Numbered from the stretch's first letter, positions 1 to 6,679 are shown. The stretch is DNA of 8,320 nucleotides from Nitrosospira sp. (GCA_030453055.1 JAKDLC010000075.1:1-8320); one strand, 5' to 3'. Numbers and translations: made by a program. Notes: generated by a model from the letters alone, not told the origin.

Positions 1-144
1 GCCCTTGCTGGTCTTTTGTTTCGTATGGAAATTTTGCTCAGTCGGGCGTATGAGTCACTACGCCGCTCTTTCACAAAATCCCCCTACAAAACAAAATCCT
101 GCGCAATCATCACGCGAATTTATGAAACATCCGGGTTAGAAGTT

Positions 145-177
145 GTAGGGCGCCAATAAGCGAAGCGCATTGCGCCG
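145..177. repeat. REP-like imperfect palindrome
   Basis: The left half reads GGGCGCCAATAAGCG and the right half GCGCATTGCGCCG. Read on the opposite strand, the right half gives CGGCGCAATGCGC, so GGCGC..AAT..GCG is repeated in inverted order around a short AA centre. Motifs of the form GGGYGCAATAAGCG..GCGCATTGC are familiar as dispersed intergenic repeats in beta- and gammaproteobacteria. That resemblance is from memory and not tested here. A function such as mRNA 3'-end stabilisation for a gene to the left is only a guess. Confidence 0.45.
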
Positions 178-186
178 TATGAGAAA

Positions 187-242
187 GAAATAGGGTAGAG
201 TAGAGAGCAGGCTCCCGCCTGCCCTCTACTCTACCCTATTTC
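187..242. repeat. Long near-perfect inverted repeat (hairpin) before ABC exporter
   Basis: Arms 187-212 and 217-242 are each 26 bases and are reverse complements except for one A/C mismatch (206 against 223). They are separated by a 4-base loop, TCCC. The arms are purine-rich on the left (GGGTAGAGTAGAG) and pyrimidine-rich on the right. The hairpin ends 23 bases before the ATG of the ABC exporter. It lacks a clean T-tract, so it is not a textbook intrinsic terminator in either direction, although T-rich sequence follows it on the minus strand. It could be a small repeat element, a terminator for a gene to the left, or a structure in the exporter mRNA leader. Confidence 0.75.
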
Positions 243-262
243 CTGGTCTGTCCCCTATTTCC
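234..262 (+). repeat. Direct repeat CCCTATTTCC, two copies
   Basis: The 10-mer CCCTATTTCC occurs at 234-243, where it forms the outer end of the hairpin arm, and again at 253-262, ending immediately before the TTG/ATG start of the ABC exporter. The spacer is 9 bases. The second copy sits where a Shine-Dalgarno sequence would be expected and contains no AGG or GGAG core, so this gene has no visible ribosome binding site. It may reflect insertion of a repeat element close to the start codon. Confidence 0.6.
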
Positions 263-265
263 TTG

Positions 266-2125
266 ATGCGCCCCACCCGCTTGGAAAAACCATCGGCCAA
301 TCGTAACGACTGGCGGACGATCCGCTCCTTACTCCCCTATCTGTGGGAATTCAAAGGCCGGGTGATGGTGGCCCTCACACTTCTGGTGATGGCCAAGCTC
401 GCCAACGTTGCTGTGCCGCTGGTTCTGAAAGAAATTGTCGATGCGCTCGACCAGCCGCCAACCCTGCTGGTCCTGCCGGTTCTGCTGCTCGTGGGCTACG
501 GCGCACTGCGCCTGTGTAGTACGCTGTTCGGCGAGTTGCGCGATGCGATATTTGCCAAGGTCACGCAGCGCGCGATCCGAAGGGTAGCGATCAAGGTATT
601 TGGCCACCTGCACGCACTGTCGCTGCGCTTTCACCTGGAACGCCAGACCGGCGGCGTGTCGCGCGATATCGAGCGCGGTACGCGCGGCATTTCCTTCCTG
701 CTCAATTTCATGCTGTTCAACATCCTGCCGACACTGCTCGAAATCGGGCTGGTCGCGGCGATTCTTCTTTCCAGATACGACATCTGGTTCTCGGTGATCA
801 TCTTTGTGACGCTTGTCGCCTACATTGCGCTCACGCTGATCGTGACTGAGTGGCGCATGATTTTCCGGCGCACCATGAACGACATGGACTCGAAAGCCAA
901 CACGCAAGCGATTGACAGCCTGTTGAACTATGAAACGGTCAAGTACTTTGGCAATGAATCCTGGGAAGCGCGGCGCTATGACGATCACATGCGGAAATGG
1001 GAAACCGCGGCGGTCCGCAACCAGACATCGCTCGCCGCACTCAATTCCGCGCAAAGCGCCATTATTGCGATAGGCGCCACTTTGTTGCTGTGGCTGGCGG
1101 CCGATGGCGTAATCAAGGGCAGCATGACCCTGGGCGACCTGGTGCTCATCAATGCTTTCATGCTGCAACTGTACATGCCGTTGCACTTTCTTGGATTTGT
1201 CTACCGCGAAATCAAGCATTCGCTGGCGGATATGGAAAAAATGTTCGGCCTGCTGGCGGAGAATGAAGAGGTCAGGGACAAACCAGGCGCCATCGACCTC
1301 ATTCCGGGAAATGCATCGGTTCGCTTCGAAGGCGTAAATTTCAGCTATGAACCCAATCGCCAGATTCTGTTCGATGTGAGCTTCGACATCCCGGCCGGCC
1401 GCAACGTTGCCGTGGTCGGACATAGCGGCTCCGGCAAGTCGACCCTGTCACGCCTGTTATTTCGCTTCTACGATATAACAAACGGCCGTATTCTGATCAA
1501 TGATCAGGATATCGGCGAGGTGACGCAAAAAAGTCTGCGGGCCGCCTTGGGTATCGTTCCGCAAGACGCCGTCCTGTTCAACGACAGCATTTATTACAAC
1601 ATCGCTTACGGGCGGCCGGACGCGAGCCGTGCAGAGGTACTCGAAGCCGCCGGATCGGCGCACATTCACGATTTCATCGAAAGCCTGCCGGACAAGTACG
1701 AAACCATGGTAGGAGAACGAGGGTTAAAACTTTCCGGCGGGGAAAAGCAGCGCGTCGCGATTGCGCGCGCGATCCTGAAAAAGCCGCACATCCTGATCTT
1801 TGACGAAGCCACCTCGGCGCTGGATTCAAAATCGGAAAAGGCCATACAGGCGGAATTGAAGCGGATCGCCGCGAACCGTACCACCCTGACCATTGCCCAC
1901 CGGCTTTCGACTATCGCGGATGCCGACCAGATTCTGGTCATGAGCAAAGGCAGCATTATCGAACGCGGCACTCATCGGGAACTACTTGCGGCAAACGGCG
2001 CTTATGCTCATATGTGGCGGCTCCAACAGCAGGAAGAGCAGACCCGGCTGCAGTTGGCGGACGATCAGAAGCGGGAACCGGATGCCAGAGTAACGACAAC
2101 GACAGCCACGATTTCAGCTACTTAG
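266..2125 (+). CDS. Atm1/HMT1-type ABC half-transporter (fused membrane and ATPase domains)
   Basis: Inner-membrane ABC exporter of the Atm1/heavy-metal-tolerance family. Relatives are homodimers that export glutathione-linked compounds (metal-glutathione complexes, glutathione persulfide, or the Fe-S-related compound in mitochondria); the substrate here is inferred. The length (619 residues from ATG 266) is usual. The numbering below counts the preceding in-frame TTG at 263 as residue 1. Hydrophobic membrane segments lie at about 33-53, 66-86, 146-170, 173-195, 260-283 and 287-312. The family motif NYETVKYFGNE is at 222-232. The ATPase domain has Walker A GHSGSGKST (386-394), Q-loop Gln434, signature LSGGEKQ (490-496), Walker B LIFDEATSALD (511-521) and switch His546, so it looks fully active. 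TTG 263 and ATG 266 are adjacent; ATG is preferred. No Shine-Dalgarno sequence is visible, and a strong hairpin lies just upstream. It converges with the kinase gene and appears to be transcribed alone. Confidence 0.95.
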   Translation: MRPTRLEKPSANRNDWRTIRSLLPYLWEFKGRVMVALTLLVMAKLANVAVPLVLKEIVDALDQPPTLLVLPVLLLVGYGALRLCSTLFGELRDAIFAKVTQRAIRRVAIKVFGHLHALSLRFHLERQTGGVSRDIERGTRGISFLLNFMLFNILPTLLEIGLVAAILLSRYDIWFSVIIFVTLVAYIALTLIVTEWRMIFRRTMNDMDSKANTQAIDSLLNYETVKYFGNESWEARRYDDHMRKWETAAVRNQTSLAALNSAQSAIIAIGATLLLWLAADGVIKGSMTLGDLVLINAFMLQLYMPLHFLGFVYREIKHSLADMEKMFGLLAENEEVRDKPGAIDLIPGNASVRFEGVNFSYEPNRQILFDVSFDIPAGRNVAVVGHSGSGKSTLSRLLFRFYDITNGRILINDQDIGEVTQKSLRAALGIVPQDAVLFNDSIYYNIAYGRPDASRAEVLEAAGSAHIHDFIESLPDKYETMVGERGLKLSGGEKQRVAIARAILKKPHILIFDEATSALDSKSEKAIQAELKRIAANRTTLTIAHRLSTIADADQILVMSKGSIIERGTHRELLAANGAYAHMWRLQQQEEQTRLQLADDQKREPDARVTTTTATISAT

Positions 2126-2161
2126 TAGAGAAAACCGCAACAGGGGAAATAGGTCCCGGTT

Positions 2162-2182
2162 AGCTGTCAGCTGTCAGCTGTC
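2162..2182. repeat. Heptamer tandem repeat (AGCTGTC x3) across the end of the kinase gene
   Basis: Three exact copies of AGCTGTC occupy 2162-2168, 2169-2175 and 2176-2182. Read on the minus strand as GACAGCT, the first copy encodes Asp-Ser and its junction with the second copy makes the TGA stop of the kinase gene (2174-2176). The remaining copies lie downstream of the stop. Heptanucleotide short tandem repeats of this style are known in cyanobacteria and some other bacteria. Changes in copy number would leave the protein unchanged as long as two copies remain. Confidence 0.85.
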
Positions 2183-5100
2183 ATCCAGTCTCATCGATTT
2201 CAACAGCTTATGGAGCGCATCCATGTCGACCGGTTTTACGACGTGATGGGCGAAACCCGCCTTCTTCGTTCGCTCGAGATCATCAGGCTGTCCATACCCG
2301 CTGAATGCAATCAGCACCATTTCTTTGGTCTCAGTCATTTGCTGAAATTGCCTCGCCAGCTCCAGCCCGTCGGGTTCGGGCTTGCTCAAATCGAGCAAGG
2401 CGACATGCGGAACGAATGCAGCCGCCTCCCGTACGGCTGACGCCGAATCATAAGCCGTGCGTACGTCATATCCATAGGCGGCCATCAGCATCGCGGTCGA
2501 ATCGGCGCTATCCACGTTGTCGTCCACGACCAGGATACGCCCCTTTCCTGAATAATCGGTCGCCATGCCGGTAATGGAAGCCGTGGGGACGTGAACATCA
2601 ACCAACGGCAGCCGAAGAACGAACTTGCTGCCTTGGCCACGCCCTTTGCTCGACGCCTCGATCGAGCCACCGTGCAGACCAACGAGTTGGAGCACCAGCG
2701 AAAGACCGATACCGAGACCGCTGCTCGATTCTCTGACAGTGCGTTCCTCCTGCGTGTAAAGCTCGAATATCTTTGTCAACATGCGCTGAGGAATGCCGAT
2801 GCCATTGTCCTCCACCGACAGGTTCAACTCGTTTCCCTGGCGGCGGGCATCCAGCGAAATCCGGCCGCGTTCCTCGGTAAACTTCGCCGCGTTGGTAAGG
2901 AGATTTTCCACGATCTGGATAAGGCGGACAGGATCGCCGTTGACAATAAGCGGCTCATCCTTGATCACTACGGTCAGATGATGCTTGCGCGCATTGACCA
3001 ATGCCTTCGTTGATTCGACGGCGTGATGAATGATAGCCTCCATGTCTACCGCTTCTTTCCGCAATGTGAGCTTGCCGCGCGTGAGCCTGGCGATATCGAG
3101 CAGATCGTCTACCAGTCGGGTCATATGATCCACCTGACGGGTAATGGTCTCCCTAGCCCATATGAGGCGTTTATCGCCGGAATCGACAAATCGCAATGCC
3201 TCGGCGGCGTTGCGGATGGGAGAAAGCGGATTGCGAAGCTCGTGCCCCAGTGTGGCGAGAAACTCATCCTTGCGCCGGTCGGCGTTGCGCAACAGGTCCT
3301 CGGCATCCTTGTGGTATTGAATGTCGATACTGGAGCCGACAAAGCCGGTCAGCCGCTCTCGCTCGAGCCGCGGCTCGCCTACGAAACGCATCCAGTCATA
3401 CGTGCCATCGGTCTTGCGCAAGCGCAATTCGTGATCGTATCCCTTGCAGGCCGCTTCCGCGCTCGCACACGCAGCCAGGTAAGCCGCTAAATCGTCGGCA
3501 TGTACGAGACCGTGCCATTTCATCCCGAGCAGATCTTCAGCCGGCCACCCTGTCTCGTCAATGAACCGGCGATTCACGAATTCGAGCCTGCCGCCGAGGC
3601 CGCTGATCCAGATAAACACCGGCGAGTTATCAGCAAGCGTACGAAAACGCATACTTTCCCGGACTTCATTTTCCGCATGCTTGAGTGCATCAATAGGCGT
3701 GAAGGTGACCACCACCCCTTCGATGCCGCCTTCTTCCGCGCGGAACGGCAGCACGCGGCGCAGGTAGAAGCGCCCATCGGGTGTATGAACTTCGGTTTCG
3801 TCGACGGAGAGCGTGTCCTGGACCCGTCCGGCAACCGTTACCAGATCCTGCGGCTCGAGCCTGGACGTAAAATCGCCGATCGGACGGCCGATGTCGGATG
3901 GAATGAGACTGAAAAGCTTGTGGGACGGCGTTGTAAAACGCTTGATGCGAAGCGCACGATCAAGAAACAGTATGGGAAGATCGCTGGCTGTCAACAAATT
4001 GGCCAGGTCGTCGTTGGCGGTATGCAGATCATGGACGGTTCGTTCCAGGTCGCTATTGACGGTGTCCAGTTCCTCGTTTACCGATTGCAGTTCTTCTTTC
4101 GATGTCTCCAGTTCTTCATTGGCTGACTGAAGCTCCTCATTCATCGACATCGCTTCTTCATTGGCGATGCGAAGCTCCACGTTGTTCGCTTCGAGTGCAT
4201 GAAGGGACGTTTCGAGATCCAGCCGCGTCGTGCGCAGATCGTCTTCAAGCTGCCGCTTTGCCCACGTCTCGACATCGGCTGCCGCCTGGCTCGGCTCATT
4301 GCCCAGTTTCTCGTACTCGAAAGTCACGAGCACAAGGCCCTTGTTCTCTTCACTGGCCTCGATGGCTCTGATCCGCAATTGGCGGTCGCCCCCCGGGGGC
4401 GGAGGAATGATGATCTCGCCCGCGTGTCCCTCATTGCGCACCGAATGGACCGCCGCTCGCAGCGCAATGCGCACCTCATCCGACACCATGGCCAGCAGGT
4501 CCCGCGTCGCAGCGCCTTCCGGTTGCCATATGAACTCCTGCGTAGGACCATAGAAATACAATGCCTGCCAGTCCCGGTCGATCAATACCGCAGTGGCCGA
4601 GCGCTGCTTCAGCAGGAGCTCACGCACCAGCTCGGCGTGAACCGCGCGCGGCCGTTGATGACCCGCCGCCGCGTCATATGACCTCAGTCGCGTTGTCGAA
4701 GTGTCTGGCACCAGTGGAAGTTGGACGGGCATCTTTCGTTCGGAAGGTAAGCTCCGGTAAAAACGGTATCGTTTATCGATGGGCGTAAAGCGTTCGTGAA
4801 GCTCCCCCACCGTTTCAGACTTTCCGAGAAACAGATAACCTTCTGAACATAGCGCAAAGTGAAATATCCGTAGCAGCTTGTCCTGCACTTCCGGCTTCAG
4901 GTAAATCAGAAGATTTCGGCAACTGATCAGATTTATATGGGAAAACGGCGGATCAGCAAGAAGATTGTGATGTGAAAACGTGATCGATTCCCGAAGAGCA
5001 CTGCCGGCCACGAATCGGCCGCTATCCTGCCGGGTGAAATACCGGGCCAGCAAGTCGGGTTTCAATGCTTTGGCAATGCTTGCCGGATAGCTGCCGGCGC

Positions 5101-6283
5101 GGGCAACCTGAAGCGATGGGTAGTCGATATCGGAAGCAATGATATTCAACTTTATGCCCCGGCCCTCCTTGTTCAGCAATTCGAGCAAGACCATGCCCAT
5201 GCTGTAGGCTTCCTCTCCGGTGGCGCAACCGGCCACCCACACGCGCAGCGGCTGGCCGGGAACATGGTTTTCGATGATCGCTGGCAGGAGCTGTTCTTCG
5301 AGCGCCTGCCATGTCTTGGGGTCGCGGAAAAATTCGGTAACCTTGATCAACAAATCCGCTCCCAGCGCCGGAATTTCGGATGGAGTTTCCCTCAGGTAGG
5401 CGGCATAGGCGCCCAAATCGGACTGGCCCTGCAACGCCATGCGGCGTTTTGCACGGCGCATGAGCATTCCTTCTTTATAACCCCGAAAATCACCGCCTCC
5501 GCGCGCGCGCAAAAGAGCGAGGATTTCCTGCAACGCGCGGGTTTCGTCTTCTGCGGGTTTTGCAGGGGTTTCAAGCTGCTCGACGGAGAAGTGGTCAAGA
5601 TACGCCGTAAGCGTTTTACCCATCTCCTCGATCGGTAAAACGTAGTCAACCAGGCCGGTGTCGACGGCGCTTTCGGGCATGTCGGGATGCTCCGCCCCCC
5701 CTGGGGCCTGGACCATCACCATGCCGCCCGCCGCCTTGATGGCTTCGACACCCACCGTCCCATCCTGACCGCTGCCTGTCAGTATGATGCCGATCGCCCT
5801 CTCCCGTTGTTCTTTCGCCAGCGACATGAATAAATGGTCAATGGCTTTATCATGGTGGCGTGACTGAGGTAGCGGCTCGAGCCGTAAAAACCCCCTCTCG
5901 AATGACAGGTAACGATTGGGTGGAATGACATAAATCCGATCGGGCTCGACGCGCATATCGCCGGCAGGCTGCACGACAGGCATTGAAGCCTTGGTTGCCA
6001 GAATCTCGGCTAGATGACTGGGCCGATTCGGCGCAAGATGCATCACGACGACGTAGGCGATGCCGCGGGGGGGGTGCAGGGTCTGGACCAATCTCTGCAG
6101 CGCCTCCACACCCCCCGCCGAGGTTCCGATTCCTACGATCGGAAACGGCGTCCGCTCGTCCCCGGGAGACATGTCAGCAGGACCATCAATCGATTGAGCA
6201 TCCGCAGGACCGCTTTCCGCAACCGGAGGATTGTCCGGAATTTTGGTATCTGACCCGGATTTTTTGTCGTCAGACTGGGTCAT
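2174..6283 (-). CDS. CheB-CheR-PAS-histidine kinase-receiver fusion protein
   Basis: A 1369-residue, apparently soluble signalling protein. Domains in order: a low-complexity acidic start (1-44); CheB methylesterase (45-228) with the probable catalytic triad Ser55 (GTSAGG), His82 (MHLAP) and Asp174 (SGQDG); CheR methyltransferase (about 248-512) with TEFFRDP (316-322), the SAM loop VAGCATGEEAYS (350-361) and CRNLLIYL (455-462); a PAS-like stretch (550-658); a coiled coil of heptads (about 672-763); PAS (765-865) and PAS/PAC (876-992); HisKA with His1014 (LGHELRNPL); the ATPase domain with N-box Asn1131, DNGIGIP (1159-1165) and GLGIG (1189-1193); and a receiver domain with Asp1254/1255, Asp1298, Ser1328 and Lys1350. 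All key residues are present. The CheB part lacks its usual receiver domain. No membrane segment, signal peptide or Hpt domain is seen, and no chemoreceptor, cheA or cheW lies nearby, so partner and stimulus are unknown. ATG 6283 is the first start after an in-frame stop at 6482-6484; Met38 is the next candidate. No clear Shine-Dalgarno precedes either. Confidence 0.96.
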   Translation of the reverse strand: MTQSDDKKSGSDTKIPDNPPVAESGPADAQSIDGPADMSPGDERTPFPIVGIGTSAGGVEALQRLVQTLHPPRGIAYVVVMHLAPNRPSHLAEILATKASMPVVQPAGDMRVEPDRIYVIPPNRYLSFERGFLRLEPLPQSRHHDKAIDHLFMSLAKEQRERAIGIILTGSGQDGTVGVEAIKAAGGMVMVQAPGGAEHPDMPESAVDTGLVDYVLPIEEMGKTLTAYLDHFSVEQLETPAKPAEDETRALQEILALLRARGGGDFRGYKEGMLMRRAKRRMALQGQSDLGAYAAYLRETPSEIPALGADLLIKVTEFFRDPKTWQALEEQLLPAIIENHVPGQPLRVWVAGCATGEEAYSMGMVLLELLNKEGRGIKLNIIASDIDYPSLQVARAGSYPASIAKALKPDLLARYFTRQDSGRFVAGSALRESITFSHHNLLADPPFSHINLISCRNLLIYLKPEVQDKLLRIFHFALCSEGYLFLGKSETVGELHERFTPIDKRYRFYRSLPSERKMPVQLPLVPDTSTTRLRSYDAAAGHQRPRAVHAELVRELLLKQRSATAVLIDRDWQALYFYGPTQEFIWQPEGAATRDLLAMVSDEVRIALRAAVHSVRNEGHAGEIIIPPPPGGDRQLRIRAIEASEENKGLVLVTFEYEKLGNEPSQAAADVETWAKRQLEDDLRTTRLDLETSLHALEANNVELRIANEEAMSMNEELQSANEELETSKEELQSVNEELDTVNSDLERTVHDLHTANDDLANLLTASDLPILFLDRALRIKRFTTPSHKLFSLIPSDIGRPIGDFTSRLEPQDLVTVAGRVQDTLSVDETEVHTPDGRFYLRRVLPFRAEEGGIEGVVVTFTPIDALKHAENEVRESMRFRTLADNSPVFIWISGLGGRLEFVNRRFIDETGWPAEDLLGMKWHGLVHADDLAAYLAACASAEAACKGYDHELRLRKTDGTYDWMRFVGEPRLERERLTGFVGSSIDIQYHKDAEDLLRNADRRKDEFLATLGHELRNPLSPIRNAAEALRFVDSGDKRLIWARETITRQVDHMTRLVDDLLDIARLTRGKLTLRKEAVDMEAIIHHAVESTKALVNARKHHLTVVIKDEPLIVNGDPVRLIQIVENLLTNAAKFTEERGRISLDARRQGNELNLSVEDNGIGIPQRMLTKIFELYTQEERTVRESSSGLGIGLSLVLQLVGLHGGSIEASSKGRGQGSKFVLRLPLVDVHVPTASITGMATDYSGKGRILVVDDNVDSADSTAMLMAAYGYDVRTAYDSASAVREAAAFVPHVALLDLSKPEPDGLELARQFQQMTETKEMVLIAFSGYGQPDDLERTKKAGFAHHVVKPVDMDALHKLLKSMRLDDS

Positions 6284-6290
6284 AAGGATA

Positions 6291-6370
6291 TATGCCGATG
6301 TATGCTGATGTATGCTGATGTATGCCGATGTATGCTGATGTATGCTGATGTATGCCGATGTATGCCGATG
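6291..6370. repeat. Eight-copy 10-bp tandem repeat TATGYYGATG upstream of the kinase start
   Basis: Eight uninterrupted 10-base units run from 6291 to 6370, each TATGCCGATG or TATGCTGATG. The variable base gives the order C,T,T,C,T,T,C,C, so a CTT 30-base superperiod is visible over the first six units. The array ends 7 bases from the kinase ATG (on the minus strand the unit reads CATCAGCATA or CATCGGCATA). With the candidate promoter at 6390-6442 it would lie in the transcribed leader. In the kinase reading frame the array has no stop but also no start codon. It is a candidate copy-number-variable locus that could alter leader length or expression. Confidence 0.95.
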
Positions 6371-6389
6371 AACCGTTCTCAGTTTGGCG

Positions 6390-6442
6390 CTTATGTAGAT
6401 ACTCTGTTCGCTGTCAACGATATTTTTGATTTTTTTCTTTAT
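6390..6442 (-). promoter_or_regulatory. Candidate promoter for the kinase gene
   Basis: On the minus strand a perfect TTGACA -35 lies at 6412-6417. At 15-17 bases spacing it is followed by weak -10 options such as ACATAA (6391-6396) or CATAAG (6390-6395). Directly upstream of the -35, at about 6421-6442, the minus strand is very A-rich (AAAGAAAAAAATCAAAAATA), as expected of an UP element. Transcription would start near 6383, giving a leader of about 100 bases that consists mostly of the 10-bp repeats. The -35 and UP tract are good; the -10 is poor, so the call is tentative. Confidence 0.4.
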
Positions 6443-6480
6443 GCAGGCACATTGCCCTACGCCTACTTCCCCTTTACCCT

Positions 6481-6590
6481 GTCATTCCCGCGAAAGCGGG
6501 AATCCATGGGTTTTCGGTTGCCCGAATTCACTCACTACAGGATGACGGCCTGTTCCAGTCAGTCTGGATTCCCGCGTTCGCGGGAATGAC
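6481..6590. repeat. Inverted pair of 26-bp dRS3-like palindromic repeats
   Basis: Copy one (6481-6506) begins GTCATTCCCGCGAAAGCGGG and ends AATCCA. Copy two (6565-6590) is its reverse complement with a single mismatch in the loop. Each copy is itself a hairpin: ATTCCCGC pairs with GCGGGAAT. The core ATTCCC-N8-GGGAAT matches the dRS3 repeat described in Neisseria, and similar units are common in other proteobacterial intergenic regions. The 58-base interior has no recognisable gene. The arrangement looks like a small non-autonomous element or a pair of recombination-target repeats inserted between the divergent kinase and psd genes; it could also fold as one large stem. Confidence 0.85.
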
Positions 6591-6623
6591 GAAGTATTGT
6601 AGGTCAACTGCCGGATTCAGGTT

Positions 6624-6646
6624 CAAACCTTACCCTGAAGGGTTTG
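6624..6646. promoter_or_regulatory. Small dyad CAAACC-N11-GGTTTG upstream of psd
   Basis: Perfect 6-base arms at 6624-6629 and 6641-6646 are separated by 11 bases. The dyad lies just upstream of the candidate psd promoter, where a regulator could bind, and it immediately follows the dRS3-like element. Six-base arms can occur by chance, and no regulator is recognised, so this is only a marked position. Confidence 0.2.
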
Positions 6647-6650
6647 TCTC

Positions 6651-6679
6651 AAGACTTACTACTGGTAACCTATTATAAT
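6651..6679 (+). promoter_or_regulatory. Candidate psd promoter with consensus -10
   Basis: A perfect TATAAT -10 lies at 6674-6679. At 17 bases spacing the -35 hexamer is AAGACT (6651-6656), which matches the sigma-70 consensus at only three positions; TTGTCT at 6644-6649 is too distant. Transcription would begin near 6686, leaving a leader of roughly 22 bases before the GTG start at 6708. The strong -10 and correct distance to the gene support the call; the weak -35 limits it. Confidence 0.5.

Larger units (their letters stand above)
1..262. other. Upstream region without a defensible gene
   Basis: Two plus-strand frames are open from the left edge, one to a TAA at 157-159 and one to a TAG at 137-139. 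Because both are open, short and unrecognisable, neither can be chosen as a coding tail. The stretch around 70-130 is AT-richer than the genes and looks intergenic. The right part carries the REP-like palindrome and the hairpin listed separately. I could not find a convincing -35/-10 pair for the downstream ABC exporter. It is possible that 1-140 is the edge of a decayed insertion sequence, but this cannot be shown from the sequence alone. Confidence 0.5.

Noticed and set aside
1..159. Tail of an upstream plus-strand gene
   Set aside because: Two different frames are open over this stretch and neither product is recognisable; the AT-rich composition suggests noncoding DNA.
329..1423. 364-residue minus-strand open frame opposite the ABC exporter
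   Set aside because: It lies wholly antisense to a gene with complete ABC motifs, its product is rich in His, Gln and Arg with no recognisable domain, and such frames are usual shadows of GC-biased coding DNA.
2133..2161. Possible terminator between the ABC exporter and the kinase gene (AACCG...CGGTT)
   Set aside because: The outer stem is only 5 bases with a long interior, and no T-tract follows on either strand.
3500..4126. 208-residue plus-strand open frame inside the kinase gene
   Set aside because: It is antisense to the PAS and coiled-coil region, whose heptads explain the base pattern. There is no start signal or known domain.
6291..6370. CRISPR-like array
   Set aside because: Units are contiguous 10-mers with no spacers, so this is a simple tandem repeat.
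6284..6481. N-terminal extension of the kinase through the repeats
   Set aside because: The frame is open back to the stop at 6482-6484 but contains no ATG, GTG or TTG codon, so translation most likely starts at 6283.
6302..6589. Plus-strand 95-residue frame starting in the 10-bp repeats
   Set aside because: Its first part is a translation of the tandem repeat and the rest runs through the dRS3-like palindromes. No ribosome binding site and no protein-like composition.
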